This document shows positions 1-20,862 of a DNA stretch of 64,000 nucleotides, in pieces. The notes beneath the pieces were generated by a model. The model was not told where the DNA came from. It searched no databases and was given only the letters and a program-made list of their open reading frames with translations. Origin of the DNA: Talinum fruticosum (taxonomy: Eukaryota; Streptophyta; Magnoliopsida; Caryophyllales; Talinaceae); contig JAITYX010000052.1 of the NCBI GenBank assembly GCA_021018815.1, positions 3,276,501 to 3,340,500 on the forward strand, in the 5' to 3' direction. The translations under genes and the position numbers were made by a program. The stretch's first letter is position 1; every line of letters starts with the position of its first letter.

Positions 1-960
1 ATCTGTCTCTCTCTCCCCTCCCCTCCTCTTTCTCACACTTTTTATTTATTTTTAATAAAATTAATTATTATCATTATTATAGATAGAAAATTAATTATTT
101 GTATTATAATTAATTATTTAAAAATTTTTAATAAAAAAATTATTTTATATTTTAAATTTTATTTTTGTTATAAATTTTTTAATATTATTATGTGTTTCTC
201 TTATTATAAATAGATGAACGTATTTTTCATACAAAAAATAATACATTTATTTTTTTAATATAATTTTAAATATAATTTGAATTTTAAGTTCATTATTATA
301 AAAATTAAAATTTTTAGTTTAATTTTTTCTTATTTCAATTAAAATATTTTAACTAAAAAAATATAAAAATATTATTTAAATTTTAAATCTTCATTACTCA
401 AATTAAAATAGTAAACTAAAATAATTTTAATTGAAATAAAAAAATTATAATTAAATCTCTAGATCTTAATTACTCAACTTAAAATATTAAATTAAAATAA
501 TATTACTTGAAATAATTAAAAATTTTAAATTTTATAATAATAAATTTTAATTTTAAATTTTATTTAAAATTAGATTAAAAATGTATATTATTTTTCATAT
601 GAAAAATAAATTAATTTAATTATAATAAGAGAAATGCATAATAATACTAAAAAAATTTTTTATAACAAAAATAAAATGTAAAATATAAAATAATTTTTTA
701 TTTAGAAAAATTTTTAAAAAATTAACTATAATACAAATAATAAATTTTTTATCTATAATAATAATAATTAATTTTTTATTTTTATTAGAAAAATAAAAAG
801 AAGTGTAAGAGAGAGTAGAGTAGGGAGGAGAGAGAGAGACACAGAGAGGGGATGAGGAGAGAGAAAGAGCGACAGAGAGAGGGGTGAGGAGAGAGAGAGG
901 GCTGACAGAGAGTGGGTGAGGAGAGAGATGAAGGGTATAATAGTCTTTTAATAACTGAAG
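1..960. repeat. Foldback (long inverted repeat) element, cut by window start
   Basis: Two AT-rich arms of about 250-380 bases, roughly 1-255 and 575-950, are approximate reverse complements of each other. The outer parts are CT-rich on the left (1-35) and GA-rich on the right (800-950). The middle (260-570) is also partly self-complementary. This looks like a MITE or foldback transposon whose left end lies outside the window. No coding capacity is visible. Confidence 0.6.
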
Positions 961-1244
961 TGTAAAAATAATCACCAAAAGTATAATTATAAAGTCAAAC
1001 TGACACTTGTCTGCAAATTTCCCTTATTATAATGGCTAACTTTATTTTAGGTCATTAATGAAGGACAATATTGATATTTAAGTTTGGGATCCCAATACGA
1101 TACTCAAAAATAATCTTGAGTATTCCAATTTATGGACGGATGATGGCCCACGTCCATAAATAGTTTTACGTTCAAACAAAATTACTAAATAGAAAAGACA
1201 AGCAAGAGGCAGGGCCACATCTTGTGGTTTCGTAGTCAGCCAAC

Positions 1245-1315
<71 letters not shown>

Positions 1316-1330
1316 TCGAGAAAGGGGAAC
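961..1330 (+). promoter_or_regulatory. Upstream region of SDR-1 with (CT)n(CA)n microsatellite
   Basis: This is the gene-proximal sequence of SDR-1. A compound microsatellite, (CT)n followed by (CA)n, occupies about 1246-1310 and ends 20 bases before the start codon, so it probably lies in the 5'UTR. All four SDR copies except SDR-4 have pyrimidine-rich tracts just upstream of the ATG. No convincing TATA box was identified. Confidence 0.4.
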
Positions 1331-3546
<2,216 letters not shown>

Positions 3547-4140
3547 TATGAAATTAAATAATTTGAAGATGCCAGATCTTTGCAGGTGGACGGTTATCAT
3601 GCATTAATAAATTAGTTTGCTTTAGATTTATAATTATAAATGTATCATTTTTATTATACGAGATTTTCCCCATCTATATTTTGTTGATAGAATTTTTCAT
3701 AGTTGAAAAACATTTGAACTACTATCATTAAAATGATTGTAAACTATTGATCATCTTCCTTAAAATTTGAACGGTTCTTTGGAGATGTAGCTACCTGGTA
3801 TAGCCTGTAAAACTTTACCTATAATTTATACTCTGTCCGCGGGAACAAAACACCCTCAGCCTATTGACGTTATTGTTCAAAATTGCGAAAAAAATTCTAT
3901 ATAGAGACCTAAACAAGAAATCGATCAAACTAGATTGATTTTTAGAGAGTGAAAAATAAAAGGTTGATGACCTTATTACCACCATTGTTGTTTTTTGTCA
4001 GCCAACGCCCTCTCCACTCTCTGATTTGGCTCTCACCGCCATTGTTTTTTAGCTTCCCTCCATGCTCAAAAGGTATGAGCATCTAAAATCAAAACTGGCC
4101 AAAAATTCTTCACCAGAAAAGCCTTAAACAAATTACAAAA
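3547..4140. other. Intergenic; contains one arm of a short inverted repeat
   Basis: No gene is seen. Bases about 3810-3970 match the reverse complement of about 15836-16000, so a short segment downstream of SDR-1 recurs inverted upstream of SDR-3. The rest is AT-rich sequence with no recognisable feature. Confidence 0.5.
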
Positions 4141-4480
4141 ACACATAATTTAAATTCCTCATATATTACGGTTATCGAGTATCGTGTTAAACTTTTAAAT
4201 AAACTATTAACGTTTATTTACTCTAGTTGTTTTTAACTTAGGGCATCTTTGAATTGGCATATATATCAACATGTATTTCTATTTTCTGTTTATTTATGTT
4301 TATTGATGTTTGTTTTGCTTCATTTTATTCATTTCTATTCATTTCAACTAATTAATTATGTTATCTTTTATTTATTTATATTCGTTTCTACTTCATTTCT
4401 ATTCGTTTTATTCGTTTCTGTAATATTTGTTCATTTTATTGTCATTTCGAATAAACATTAGATATCTTCCAAACAAGTCT
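4140..4480. repeat. Repeat upstream of SDR-2, duplicated upstream of SDR-3
   Basis: This AT-rich block resembles 16440-16790 in direct orientation, with the same relation to the downstream SDR copy. Its inner part, rich in TTCATTT and ATTCGTTT words, also looks like an inverted relative of the sequence downstream of SDR-2 (about 12275-12430), SDR-3 (about 30000-30130) and the third flank copy (about 33570-33720). A MITE-like repeat bracketing each unit is plausible but unproven. Confidence 0.45.
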
Positions 4481-4494
4481 TGTCCAAAATGTAA

Positions 4495-4767
4495 TTTAAC
4501 TTTAAGTGATGTTTGTTTTTTTCATTGATTGAGTGGGGTCTCTAATTTATAAAAAAAAAAAAAATAGGAAAGAAAGTTGTCTTTTCAGTGTAGAACTCAC
4601 ACAAGATAATTGACACGTACCAAGTAGTCAAAGTATCCACAGGAAAATCTCGCAAACGATCATATCATTTGGTGAGATTGTCATTCAACCTCACCGACAA
4701 AATCATATATTAGCTGAACTCCCTCTCTCCCTCTCCCTCTCCCCCCGAAGTTAGTCTGATTAGAAAA
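4495..4767 (+). promoter_or_regulatory. Promoter and 5'UTR of SDR-2
   Basis: The sequence is strongly conserved with 19080-19419 upstream of SDR-3, including the block from about 4600 to 4715. A TATA-like ATATATTA lies at about 4705-4712, followed by a CT-rich 5'UTR (4719-4746) and the ATG at 4768. The TATA assignment is tentative. Confidence 0.4.
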
Positions 4768-11458
<6,691 letters not shown>

Positions 11459-12790
11459 TACTGTGAAAAATGAGCAGGGGATGGGGAGCTCAAAGATCAC
11501 CTGATGCATATGTATATTCAAATTGAATATACTGCACCACTAGATTTCCTTGTGCAACTTAAATCATGCTATTTGTTGTACGCCAATCCAACTTTATTGT
11601 ACGTAATCCAACTTTATGTGCAGGACAAGAACAGTCATTATATTTGTTGTACGTACGTTTTCAGTCAAGACTCGATCCGACTACTTGAAGAGTAAATCCA
11701 AAGTTCAGCAAGAAAGATATAAAGTCATATATATGGTTTTAGCTGCGATATATGCAATTGCTCTCTGGATTGGACTTTGATAGAGGACTTAGAATATATC
11801 GACTTGCTTCCTTGTATGGAAATTACATTAAAATGTGCCTGATAGTACACACGTTGATGTACATGGTGAATACATAAATTGTGAAACTACAAGTTTAAAC
11901 ATCAAAGGCCGTATATGGCCTAGTTTTTGTTTCATACTGCAAAGCTCTTTCCATACTACGATATAGTAAGATCTACTAACAACTTTACTCACCATCCATT
12001 GCTGATAGTGTGTTCCTACAAGCAATTTTCATGTTGAATTTGGAAGGATATATGTAATTATATGTATGACTTAAATGCATTGTGCATATAATAAGAAGAA
12101 AAAGAACAAATGACTAGTGCATTGTGCTTATAAAATTGTGCATATAAAAGGAAAACAGCTAGTTCATCACCAATTTTTTAAGTCATCTATATATGTGTCA
12201 CCCTTTTGTTTTAAGGACATGCATTCCTACATTCCTATCATAAAAGATTTCACATCAAATATGGCTTAAGGGCTTGTTCCAAATATCGAATACAATGAAT
12301 AGAAATGGCAAATATAGCAGAAATGAACATAAATGAGCACAAATGAACAAAAATTAAAAAAACGAATAGAAACGATTAAGCTGCTATAGCAGAAATGAAA
12401 AAAATGAGCTGAAATATGTTGTTATATCTGTTACAACTATTATTGAATTTATTACACTTTGTTACTGAAATTGTTATTGTACTGTAAAATTACTATTGTA
12501 CAAGAACAATCCTTTTCAAAGTCTTATTCAATTTACTAGTAAAATTACTATTAGTTTATATTCATTTTTCAATGAATTCTCTCCTTTTATGAAAGCTAAG
12601 TGTCCTCCCTTGATAGATGGTGTTTTGTGTTCTCACCTTGGTGCAAGTCTTTTCTCTCGTCTTGGTGCAAGTTTTTCCTTGGTGCGAGTTTTTGTATAGG
12701 TGGCAAGATGTCATGTTGTGAAAGATAGTTTCAGTGCAAAAATGTGGCATGCATCCATGGTTAAAATTGCCTCCTACCACGGATGTTAGT
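11459..12790 (+). repeat. 3' flank of SDR-2, duplicated behind SDR-3
   Basis: From the stop codon to about 12790 the sequence aligns closely with 29209-30480 and in part with 30487-30615 plus 33410-33800. It includes the SDR-2 3'UTR. No additional gene is seen. This shows that the duplication unit extends at least 1.3 kb past the coding region. Confidence 0.75.
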
Positions 12791-14210
12791 GTGCCGAGGT
12801 TTGCTTACCAAACTTATATTAAGCGTGCATAGGGTAAGAGTGGAGAAATATTCAGCACGCTTAATAAGCGTGGTGGGAGCCGTCTCCAACCACGCTTTTA
12901 TCCGGAAAAGCAGCATCACCCATAACACTTATATTCGTGGACATATTAACCCCATGAACGAGCAATTTTTCTTCCTATTACAAATTTACACTTGAAGGAA
13001 CTCGAACACACGACCAATGATATAGACACTTAGGTTATTGAAGCACCTCACCGGTTGAGCTATAGAATTCTTCTTAAAATTAACTCGGGATTAATTAACA
13101 TATATTAAATTTTTTATTTTTGTTCTTTTTACCCAATTTTTCTCTCTCGAAAGGAAGCATATCGGGTGACCCTAGTTGGCCCAACATAGATATGCCCCTA
13201 GATTAAGAATACGTAATTTTTCAAATTAAGGTTTAGTTTATTAAGGTAAGTTTTTTCAGTTTTATTTTATTTTACTTTTTCTTCAAACATTAAAAAAACT
13301 TAGAGCGGTCGCATGTGAGATTTACTGATTGAGCATAATAAGAGAGAAAACGAGATAGGAGTTTGAGATTTATTTCTTATTTTGATTTTTTCAATATATT
13401 GGGCACTATGTTGTAAAAGGGTGAGAAATTAAAAATTAGCATGAAAATGTTCCCTCTTTGTATTTAATTTTAAAAGAAATTCTTTTTCACTTATTTCAAA
13501 AAAATCGTATTTGATTGTGTATTTAGTATTTCACTTACTTGATTATCAAAAAATGTAAATTATTTCCTAGTATTTCGAAACAATTGCTACGCTTATTATC
13601 CTTACTAAATAACCCCTATTCAAGATATGTAAATCACCACTCTTAATAAGCGTGAAAATACCTTAATAGGTTACCACCATACTTGCAAGAGTGGTTATTT
13701 TCCTCACTTATTATGTGTAGAGATGATTTAAGGAACCTTATTTTCACTTATTTTGCTGCCACGATTAGTCATGTGTGGTTAGATAAGGCGGAAGCATACC
13801 ACAATTTTTGTGGTGTTTTGGTGCTTACTTGTGTTTAAATGGAGGGTACATCAACAATGTAATTTCATATTCTTTTATCATGGCAGTCTTCTTTTTCAAG
13901 TATAATCAATTATGTTAAATAGATACTTGCTCCATTGACTTATACTAGAGCTCGCCAATGTTCATAAAATATGCAATGATATTGAAGAATGTGATTAGTG
14001 GTCGGAAGAATGCTAACAATTTATAGCATATCGACAATTAATGCATATTACCGTAACTTTATGGAGATAAAGATTTGTTTTGATGCTTTAAAGCTATTCT
14101 TGTTAGATGATTTTTATTATAGATATTATATGCCTCTTAATTAATAAATCTCTTTTTCTCGATCAAAATAAAAATATTAGTTATGTCATCCTTGCACACC
14201 TAACAATAAA
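12790..14210. other. Intergenic, with a tRNA-like SINE remnant
   Basis: No open reading frame of interest is seen. The words AAGCGTG and CACGCTT recur at 12815-12900 and 13640-13800, suggesting a degraded inverted repeat, but I could not define element ends. Confidence 0.4.
12980..13075 (-). mobile_element. tRNA-derived SINE-like remnant
   Basis: On the minus strand an A-box-like TAGCTCAACCGG (about 13050-13064) is followed about 45 bases later by a B-box-like GTGTTCGAGTTCC (about 12985-13003). This spacing and order match the internal promoter of tRNA-derived SINEs. Element ends and target duplications were not resolved. Confidence 0.4.
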
Positions 14211-14214
14211 AAAT

Positions 14215-15286
14215 ATTATGTCAAAGCTTGGCTCGGGCTCGAGTCAAACTAAGTCGAGCCCGAGTCGGCTCAAAGGCACACCGAGTTGAGCCCAAGCTTA
14301 CCGAGGTTTGGTCGACTCAGGCATATTTTGGCTCGATTTAGGCTAAATAGTTTATTTCTTTCTAAAAATACTTGTGTGGATAGTATGAAATTACCTCTAA
14401 AATCGCCAAAATTTAATTCAAACCCTTTTTCTTGAATTTAATACAAGAATATAAAATTTAACTTTGATTATAACCTTGAATTTAGAAATTTTTAAGTAAA
14501 TCCAAAAAAAAAAACCGAGCCAAAATGTAAGCGAGCCAAGCCTGAGCCTTGCTGGCTTGGGCTCGGCTCGGCTCGTTTATCCCCTAGTCATGACCCATCA
14601 TTTTAACCTCCAAAAAATTATGTCGAATTCTTTTACCCTTCCTTTTCGTTTTCCCCTCCATTGATTCATGCACTGACGTGACTGTCAGAGAGGCCTTCAT
14701 CGAGTAACGTTTTTGGGGATCAGCCTTGTTTGCAAGTCACTATCGATAAATTCGGGCTTCCTTACTCAATCCACCTAATGTTTTTCCGGAAATAAGTGAA
14801 TTATTTTTAAATTTAGTATATGATAATACAAATTTTAAGTTGAGACAAGAAATTTAACAAATTTTATACATGATAATTCTTGATTGGGGTGGTTGAATAG
14901 GATAGGAGATAGTAAGCTAACTAGGTCAAACTTGACTTGCATTTCTTACTCCCTCTATTTCACAATAGTTGTCATTTTTAGGATGTGAAGAAATACCAAT
15001 GAAACACAAAATTTATGGTAAAGTTTTTATTAAAAAATCAAGTTGCCCTAAGGTTTCATTGACAATGAAAAAGTCAATCAAAAAGGAGAGGAAAAAATCA
15101 ATTAATAAGAACAAAATTGATAAATTAGTAATTTATATATCATTAAAATTGTATGGTGATAAATATTGTGAAATGAAAAAAAAATTAATTAAAATGCAAA
15201 TGACCATATACTGCATTACCAGGGGTTTTTTTCATAGCATTAATAATAATAATAAGAATAAGAATAATAATAATAATAATATTAAT

Positions 15287-15344
<58 letters not shown>

Positions 15345-15830
15345 TTATGGACGTAGTTAGTTTAGTATGGAGTTTGGAGGTATTAGACAAGAACAATCCA
15401 AACTTTAAAGACAATTCTCCATGCTTCCGGTCCAAATTTAAAAGTATTAAATTTAGAAGGGTTCATTTTAGATAGCATTTTCCAGGTAATTTGAACTTCA
15501 AAATGAGTGTTTATAATTTGAATTTTATAAGTTTGTGTTCTTAGGGGTGATATCCTTAGAATTGCTTGAAAAATACAATCTAAAATAGCCCTTGGACTAC
15601 TAGAAGTAAATACTATTAAAGTTCTGGGCGTTAGCTATTTTTAAAATTTGGATTATATTTTTATCTAAATGTTGATGAACCTCTAATTTATTTTTAATTT
15701 TCATAAATTTTAAAAATTATAAAATATTTAATAGATCAAAGTATAAATTTTGTTAGGTAAATTGTGGCAATTAGAAACCAGTATTATACTTGTTACATGT
15801 GGAAATAATGAAGACATGAGGTTGTGAGAT
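14215..15830. repeat. Arm A of a long inverted duplication (partner 47825-52850)
   Basis: The segment matches the reverse complement of 47825-52850 across its length. The match includes a CTCGG-rich block (14215-14580 versus about 52430-52850), the stretch 14585-14900 versus about 52100-52420, and 15480-15800 versus about 48140-48440. Arm B has additionally gained a 3.07 kb solo LTR and a Stowaway-type MITE that are absent here. At 14947 the sequence CTCCCTCTATTTCACAAT after TA looks like a Stowaway terminal repeat. An (AAT)n/(ATT)n microsatellite occupies 15240-15348. No gene is present. Confidence 0.75.
15240..15348. repeat. (AAT)n to (ATT)n microsatellite
   Basis: An interrupted AAT tract flips to ATT at about 15318, so the tract is self-complementary. 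The corresponding place in arm B is the (ATT)n run at 48609-48677. Confidence 0.9.
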
Positions 15831-15835
15831 GGTGG

Positions 15836-16440
15836 TGAGGTCATCAACTTTTTATTTTTCACTGTCTAAAAATCAATCTAGTTTGATCGATTTTTTATTT
15901 AGGCTCTCCATATATATCTTTTGCGCAATTTTAAACAATAATGTCAATAGGCTGAGGGTACCTGTTTCGGCGGGAAGAGAGAATATAAATTGTAGGTGAC
16001 TTTGAAACATTAGAGTTTCAAAAAGTTTTTAGTACTCTTACAAATTTCACAATCCAATATTTAATCCAATGAGGTAGCATCAGTAATGTACAAATTTTTA
16101 TATTTATATATGAGCATATACTTTCAGGTGATACACCATTATTTTAGACTTATAAAATCTCCTTGAATTTGGACACAATTTAGGATTGTCTTAATCCAAC
16201 TTAAATTTTTATGGTCGATGTCTTTTTAAGTTATTTTTGCTATTTGAATATCTAAGTTGGTCCAAACTTCTTATTTTAATTAGAAAATTGGATAACGATT
16301 GACTTAACACTAATACGAACTGCATATCCGTTAGAAGGTTAAAGAACTTACAACTTGTAAAATAATTAACTTATACCGGAGCAGACTATTTTTGTTGAAT
16401 ACGCTCTGTATCTTTTAATTTTATATACTTTATATACTTT
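15836..16440. other. Intergenic; inverted-repeat partner of 3810-3970
   Basis: Bases 15836-16000 are the approximate reverse complement of 3810-3970 downstream of SDR-1. The remainder to 16440 is AT-rich without recognisable features. Confidence 0.45.
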
Positions 16441-16790
16441 CTTTAAGTCCCTCAAGTATATTATGGTTATCGAGTATCATGCTAAATTTTTAAATAAATT
16501 ACAAACTTTTATTTACTCTTACTGTTTTTAATTTACCGTATGTTCGAATTGGTATAGATATTAATATATATTTTTATTTTCTATTAATTTATATTCATTT
16601 ATATTTATTGATGTTCGTTTATTTTCGTTTCAACTAATTGTTTCCGTTCCTTTCTAGTCATTTCTGTTTATTTCTTCTCAATTATGTTCAAATCTATTTA
16701 TTTCTATTATATATGGCGTGTCTCGTTAATTTTATATGCCATTTTAAAGAGGTTTAAATCTCATCCAAACAACTCTTGTCCAAAATGTAT
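16440..16790. repeat. Duplicated upstream block of SDR-3 (partner 4140-4480)
   Basis: This aligns in direct orientation with 4140-4480. In SDR-2 this block lies next to the promoter; here it is separated from the SDR-3 promoter by about 2.3 kb (16800-19070) containing a TPR pseudogene fragment. Either that stretch was inserted after duplication or it was lost upstream of SDR-2. Confidence 0.55.
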
Positions 16791-17619
16791 TTTAAATTGT
16801 CTTTTTTTTTGGTAAATGAGATGGAAACACAAACAGAAAAAGTAACGGGATTAGTAAATGGGAGCATGCACGAGTTATATCTCGCTCCTCCCTTACCATA
16901 TCACTTGTCAACATCTAAACTTAAAAATAGTTCATTATTAATACAAGAAGAAGAGACTTCATCAATATGTCCTCTAGTCTTCTCCTTCCCGATGATGATT
17001 CTTTTTTAGTTGTTGCCGTTTGATCTTCCTTCAATGGTTGTCTCGCTTTCCGCTTTATCTCAATGTTTCCTTCATCATTTTCCTTTTGGCGCTTGTTGCA
17101 TTCCTGCATTCATCACTTGTGTCTTGTCTTCTATTCACGATTTTCCCTGCACCAATAAACAAGATTAGTAACACTCGATAAAGAATCAATTTTCTTTTGG
17201 TTGGTTCTTATACTACGAGTTCCTCCCAAGGACAACTTCTTTTATGCCCATTGACCACTTTCTTGATGTTTTTCTTCTTTCCCTTAGAACGCAAGCCATG
17301 TTGTTAGGTTGAGAACATAAACATGTTAGTAACTTCATCTTCCTCATTCCTCAATTTGTCCATTGGGATTGATGGTTCTACTGTATTCTTGTTGAAACAA
17401 CATCCCCTTCCATGTTAGCTTGGTGTTCTCAGCAGAGGGGAAACTTTCCATTTCATTCCCTTTCCCATAAGTTTGGTTCGGGAGGCAAATATTTCTCTAA
17501 TCTCCAGCTACTTGAATAGTCAAGACCTCAAGTTTGGATTTACAAACAAACCCTATTTTCTTACCAATCATAAGATTCTCGTAGTCCCTTCTTGAAATTT
17601 TGATGAGGCATCCTGGTCG

Positions 17620-18430
17620 ACGTTTATTTGAGAGCGTGATCGGATCTGTCATTGTCAACCTCTATGTTACTCGTTCGAAAAGAATGACCATTCCGACAAG
17701 GTAGATTATTAACCCCTGCCATATCGGGCTCGGTATCCAACCGGTTTTCAACCTTGTCCTGAAACTTTAAAATTGGTTTCAATCCTCCCAAGGGACCATC
17801 ATTGGAGTTTGTCAACTCATAACCTATATGTAGAGGATGGATATCCTTTGCCTAATTTTTAATTTCACTCGCTCTTGTATTGGATATGGAGGGGGTCAAA
17901 TACCTTCTTTCCCTTATCATGGATCTCTGTTGCGGGGAATTTCATTATTAGAACTTGAGCCATACTTCTCCTCTATCTTCTTGAGCCCTTTAATAATAAA
18001 CTTATTTTTTGGTTCAAATTTAAGAGCTATCTCAAGATCTATTCTAGCATCCTTAATCACGTTTAAGTTGATATAAGCTAGACCTTTCCTATATCTTGCT
18101 TTGACATTATAAAGATCAAATCTCATTGCCAAATCACAATTCTCGATAGCTTTGTCAAAATCGTTAAGCCTCAACCAACATGTAAGTAGAATTGAATTGA
18201 GAGTAACTCCTAACTCGGACATCAATTCTGCATCTTGGCTGTAAATCGAATTCCCAACACATAAAAATTGTAGGGCTTTATCTTACATGAGAATTGCCTT
18301 GGGATATTCTTGTGTCTTAAAGAGAATGTTCCTTGAATCCTTCAGAGAACGAGCCTTCCAAATTCCTTCTCTAGGATGATTCATTTGCTCAAGACTTATA
18401 ATAATACTTTCGTGTAATTCCCTTCTTCAA
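17620..18430 (-). pseudogene. Intron-free TPR-protein fragment
   Basis: The best part is the open frame 18225-17917, which reads as tetratricopeptide repeats: LNDFDKAIENCDLAM, then YNVKARYRKGLAYINL, then KDARIDLEIALKFEP. Upstream in the same sense, about 18345-18230 continues with KARSLKDSRNILFKTQEYP and KAILM, a stop, then DKALQFL, so the frame is broken at about 18285. The spacing resembles TPR domains of co-chaperone type proteins, but I cannot name the parent gene. A further degenerate frame follows to about 17620. Lack of introns suggests a processed copy or an exon fragment. It lies between the duplicated block at 16440-16790 and the SDR-3 promoter. Confidence 0.55.
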
Positions 18431-18860
18431 AACTAGGATCTATTGTCAAAATTCAATGCCAAGTCTTTGGCACCGAATCCACACAAGTCCCACAACACCA
18501 GCTAAAAATAAATGCACGAAGAGAGTTGTTATGCCACACAAATACCTTGGCTAACAAACACAAACAAGCTATCCAGATTGATACTAAAATTGATGGAATA
18601 AACCACGTTCCAAAGGCACAAATCAAAGCAAATAACAAAACACCATCGAGGTAACACCCAAAACAATGCCGGAGAAACAGAACAGGTGGAGAAAAATTAT
18701 AACCAAAAACTTGAGGTGACCTTTGAACGATAAAGTGCATAGTCCTACAAGCTTGAACACTAAGTGTTTGCCCAAGGCCACCATCTTTACAAACTGTCAG
18801 CACCTTCCTAATTATAACAACTAAAAAAGAGATGAGGATAAAATATATTGGAAGAAGGAA

Positions 18861-18911
18861 GAAGTGAGAAGTGAGAAGTGAGAAGTAAGAAGTGAGAAGT
18901 GAGAAGTGAGA
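18861..18911. repeat. (GAAGTGA)n short minisatellite
   Basis: About seven tandem copies of a seven-base unit, GAAGTGA with one GAAGTAA variant, occur here. No function is apparent. Confidence 0.85.
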
Positions 18912-19079
18912 AAGGAGCCAGTGACACCTTAACGAAGGACGTCACCGACTCCGATCGCTATTAACAATGGCTTCACACAGTTTGAAGAAGGGTGGTTGAT
19001 AGGTGAGAGAAAGAAAATTCGTGCGAGAAAATGTATTGTCAATTAATCTTAACGTACTAATAATTTAAATTTTGGATGA

Positions 19080-19419
19080 TGTTTGTTATTTTAATTTAGT
19101 GGGTCCCTAATTTATGAAAAAATAAATGTCTTTTCATACTAATAATTTAAATTGTGGATAATGTTTGTTATTTTAATTTAGCGGGTCCCTAATTTATGAA
19201 AAAAATAAATGTCTTTTCAGTACAGAATTTGTACAAGATAATCGACACATACCAAGTAGTCAAAGTATCCACAGGAAAATCTCGCAAAAGATCATATAAA
19301 TTGGTGATACTGTCATTCAAACTTGACCAAAACAAACAACAAAATCATATATTAGCTCAACTAACTCTCTCACTCTCTCACTCTCTCACTCTCTCACTCC
19401 CCCCTCAGTTAGTCTGAGA
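19080..19419 (+). promoter_or_regulatory. Promoter and 5'UTR of SDR-3
   Basis: This aligns with 4495-4767 of SDR-2. A local duplication of about 60 bases is visible here (19060-19130 repeats at 19135-19215). A (CTCTCA)n tract at 19365-19399 replaces the CT-rich 5'UTR of SDR-2. The pseudogene may still be transcribed. Confidence 0.4.
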
Positions 19420-19745
19420 ATGAATAGTCGTGGACTGAGCACAAGATGGTCACTGGAGGGGAAGACTGCTCTCGTCACTGGTGGCACCAAAGGAATTGGG
19501 TAAGAAAATTTTATAAGCTATTAGCTCTTTTTTTTTTTTTGGTTAGTTTATTCAGTATATAATTGTATTAGACATTATATATGAACACGAAATCTTATTC
19601 AATTGACAATAAATATACATATAGAAAATTAAAAATTATAGAAATTTTTCTTTTTATTTTGGGAAGGAGAATAGACAGGCACAAATATAAACCAACTGGT
19701 TTACTTATTGATGACTTTTTAAAAACGACTACAAGTATCAAAAAT

Positions 19746-19749
<4 letters not shown>

Positions 19750-19811
<62 letters not shown>

Positions 19812-19945
19812 GAGAGGTGAGTGGCTCTATTGTCAATGCTTCCCTATATTCGAATCTGGAAGACACAAATTCCTTTTGTTTGAGAAGTTTGTGTGCAGGG
19901 GTGTTATATTTGCTCTATTTGAGTGCATTCGAGCTATTATATTTG
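19750..19945 (+). mobile_element. (AT)n run with SINE-like insert in SDR-3 intron 1
   Basis: After a 59-base (AT)n tract (19750-19808), the segment CTCGAGAGGTGAGTGGC and onward, with a B-box-like TTCGAATCTGG (about 19849), resembles 53195-53350. It is absent from the matching place in SDR-2 intron 1 (about 5120). A tRNA-like SINE family present twice in the window explains both. Confidence 0.5.
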
Positions 19946-20862
19946 CTCATATATGGGTATAGCTTTTCCAGTATAAATTCTCTCCATTTATATAACTTCT
20001 CTCCATTTATATAACTTGAATCCAAGACCTTGCTTAAGATAAACAAGTGCCATAGCTTATTTAAGACAAAAACTATGGGTAAAAATAGTAGTTCAGATAG
20101 CAAATTAATGAAAATATTATTTAACTCTAATTTCATCAAATGCTCTTCGCAAATCACATGAGAAATAGTAATAAATACGAAAGAAATTTTCAAAAATTTA
20201 GGAATTAAAAATTATTTGATACAAAGATTGGAGGGTAAATTATAATTAAAAAATGTAAAAAGATGTTTATTAGGACCATAAGGGGACAAATAAACATAAT
20301 TGTTATCTTATTTATTTATCATATTTATGTAGGCATGCTATGGTAGAGGAGCTTGCGAGGCTAGGAGCGACGATCCATACTTGCGCTCGTACTGAAGCCA
20401 ATCTCAACACTTGTTTGATGGATTGGAAGGCAAAAGGTTTTCACATAACTGGCTCGGTTTGTGATGTTTCCTCTCGCCCTCAACGAGAGAAGCTAATGGA
20501 GACCATACGCTCTATCTTTCATGGAAAGTTGAACATATTTGTAAGGCCTTATCTTGTTTTGCCATTATTTTCAATCTTTTCCCATTTGATCCCTACCTCC
20601 TATATATGTCGATTGATTGATGATTTAATGCCCGCTTAGTTGGGAATAACATAGACTAGAGACAAAAACAAGACCAGTTGAGCCCCGAGCTTGATTTTGT
20701 GGGATTGACATGACTTACGAGCTTGGCGAGCTTGAAAATTAAGGCAAATATAAAATATGCTAACTTTATAGCTCAAGAGTACTTAAAACACATTCTCATT
20801 AGTTCTTATTATAAAATGGAATTATAAAAGATAAATTTAAGTCTTGATTTAAGGGGAAAAAT

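Noticed and set aside
12985..13064. Possible functional tRNA gene
   Set aside because: A and B boxes are present but no cloverleaf acceptor stem or anticodon arm can be formed, so a SINE remnant is preferred.
14969..15475. 168-codon frame rich in Asn and Ile
   Set aside because: It runs through a Stowaway-like end and an AAT/ATT microsatellite; the sequence is low-complexity.
18453..18803. Minus-strand frame of 116 codons with hydrophobic stretches
   Set aside because: No recognisable family, no introns or paired exons, and Cys/Trp-rich composition typical of a chance frame. It might be part of the TPR retrocopy leader, but that cannot be shown.
19750..19808. Tandem repeats considered as a CRISPR-like or satellite array
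   Set aside because: These are simple (AT)n and (TAA)n microsatellites without spacers; CRISPR arrays are not expected in a plant nuclear genome.
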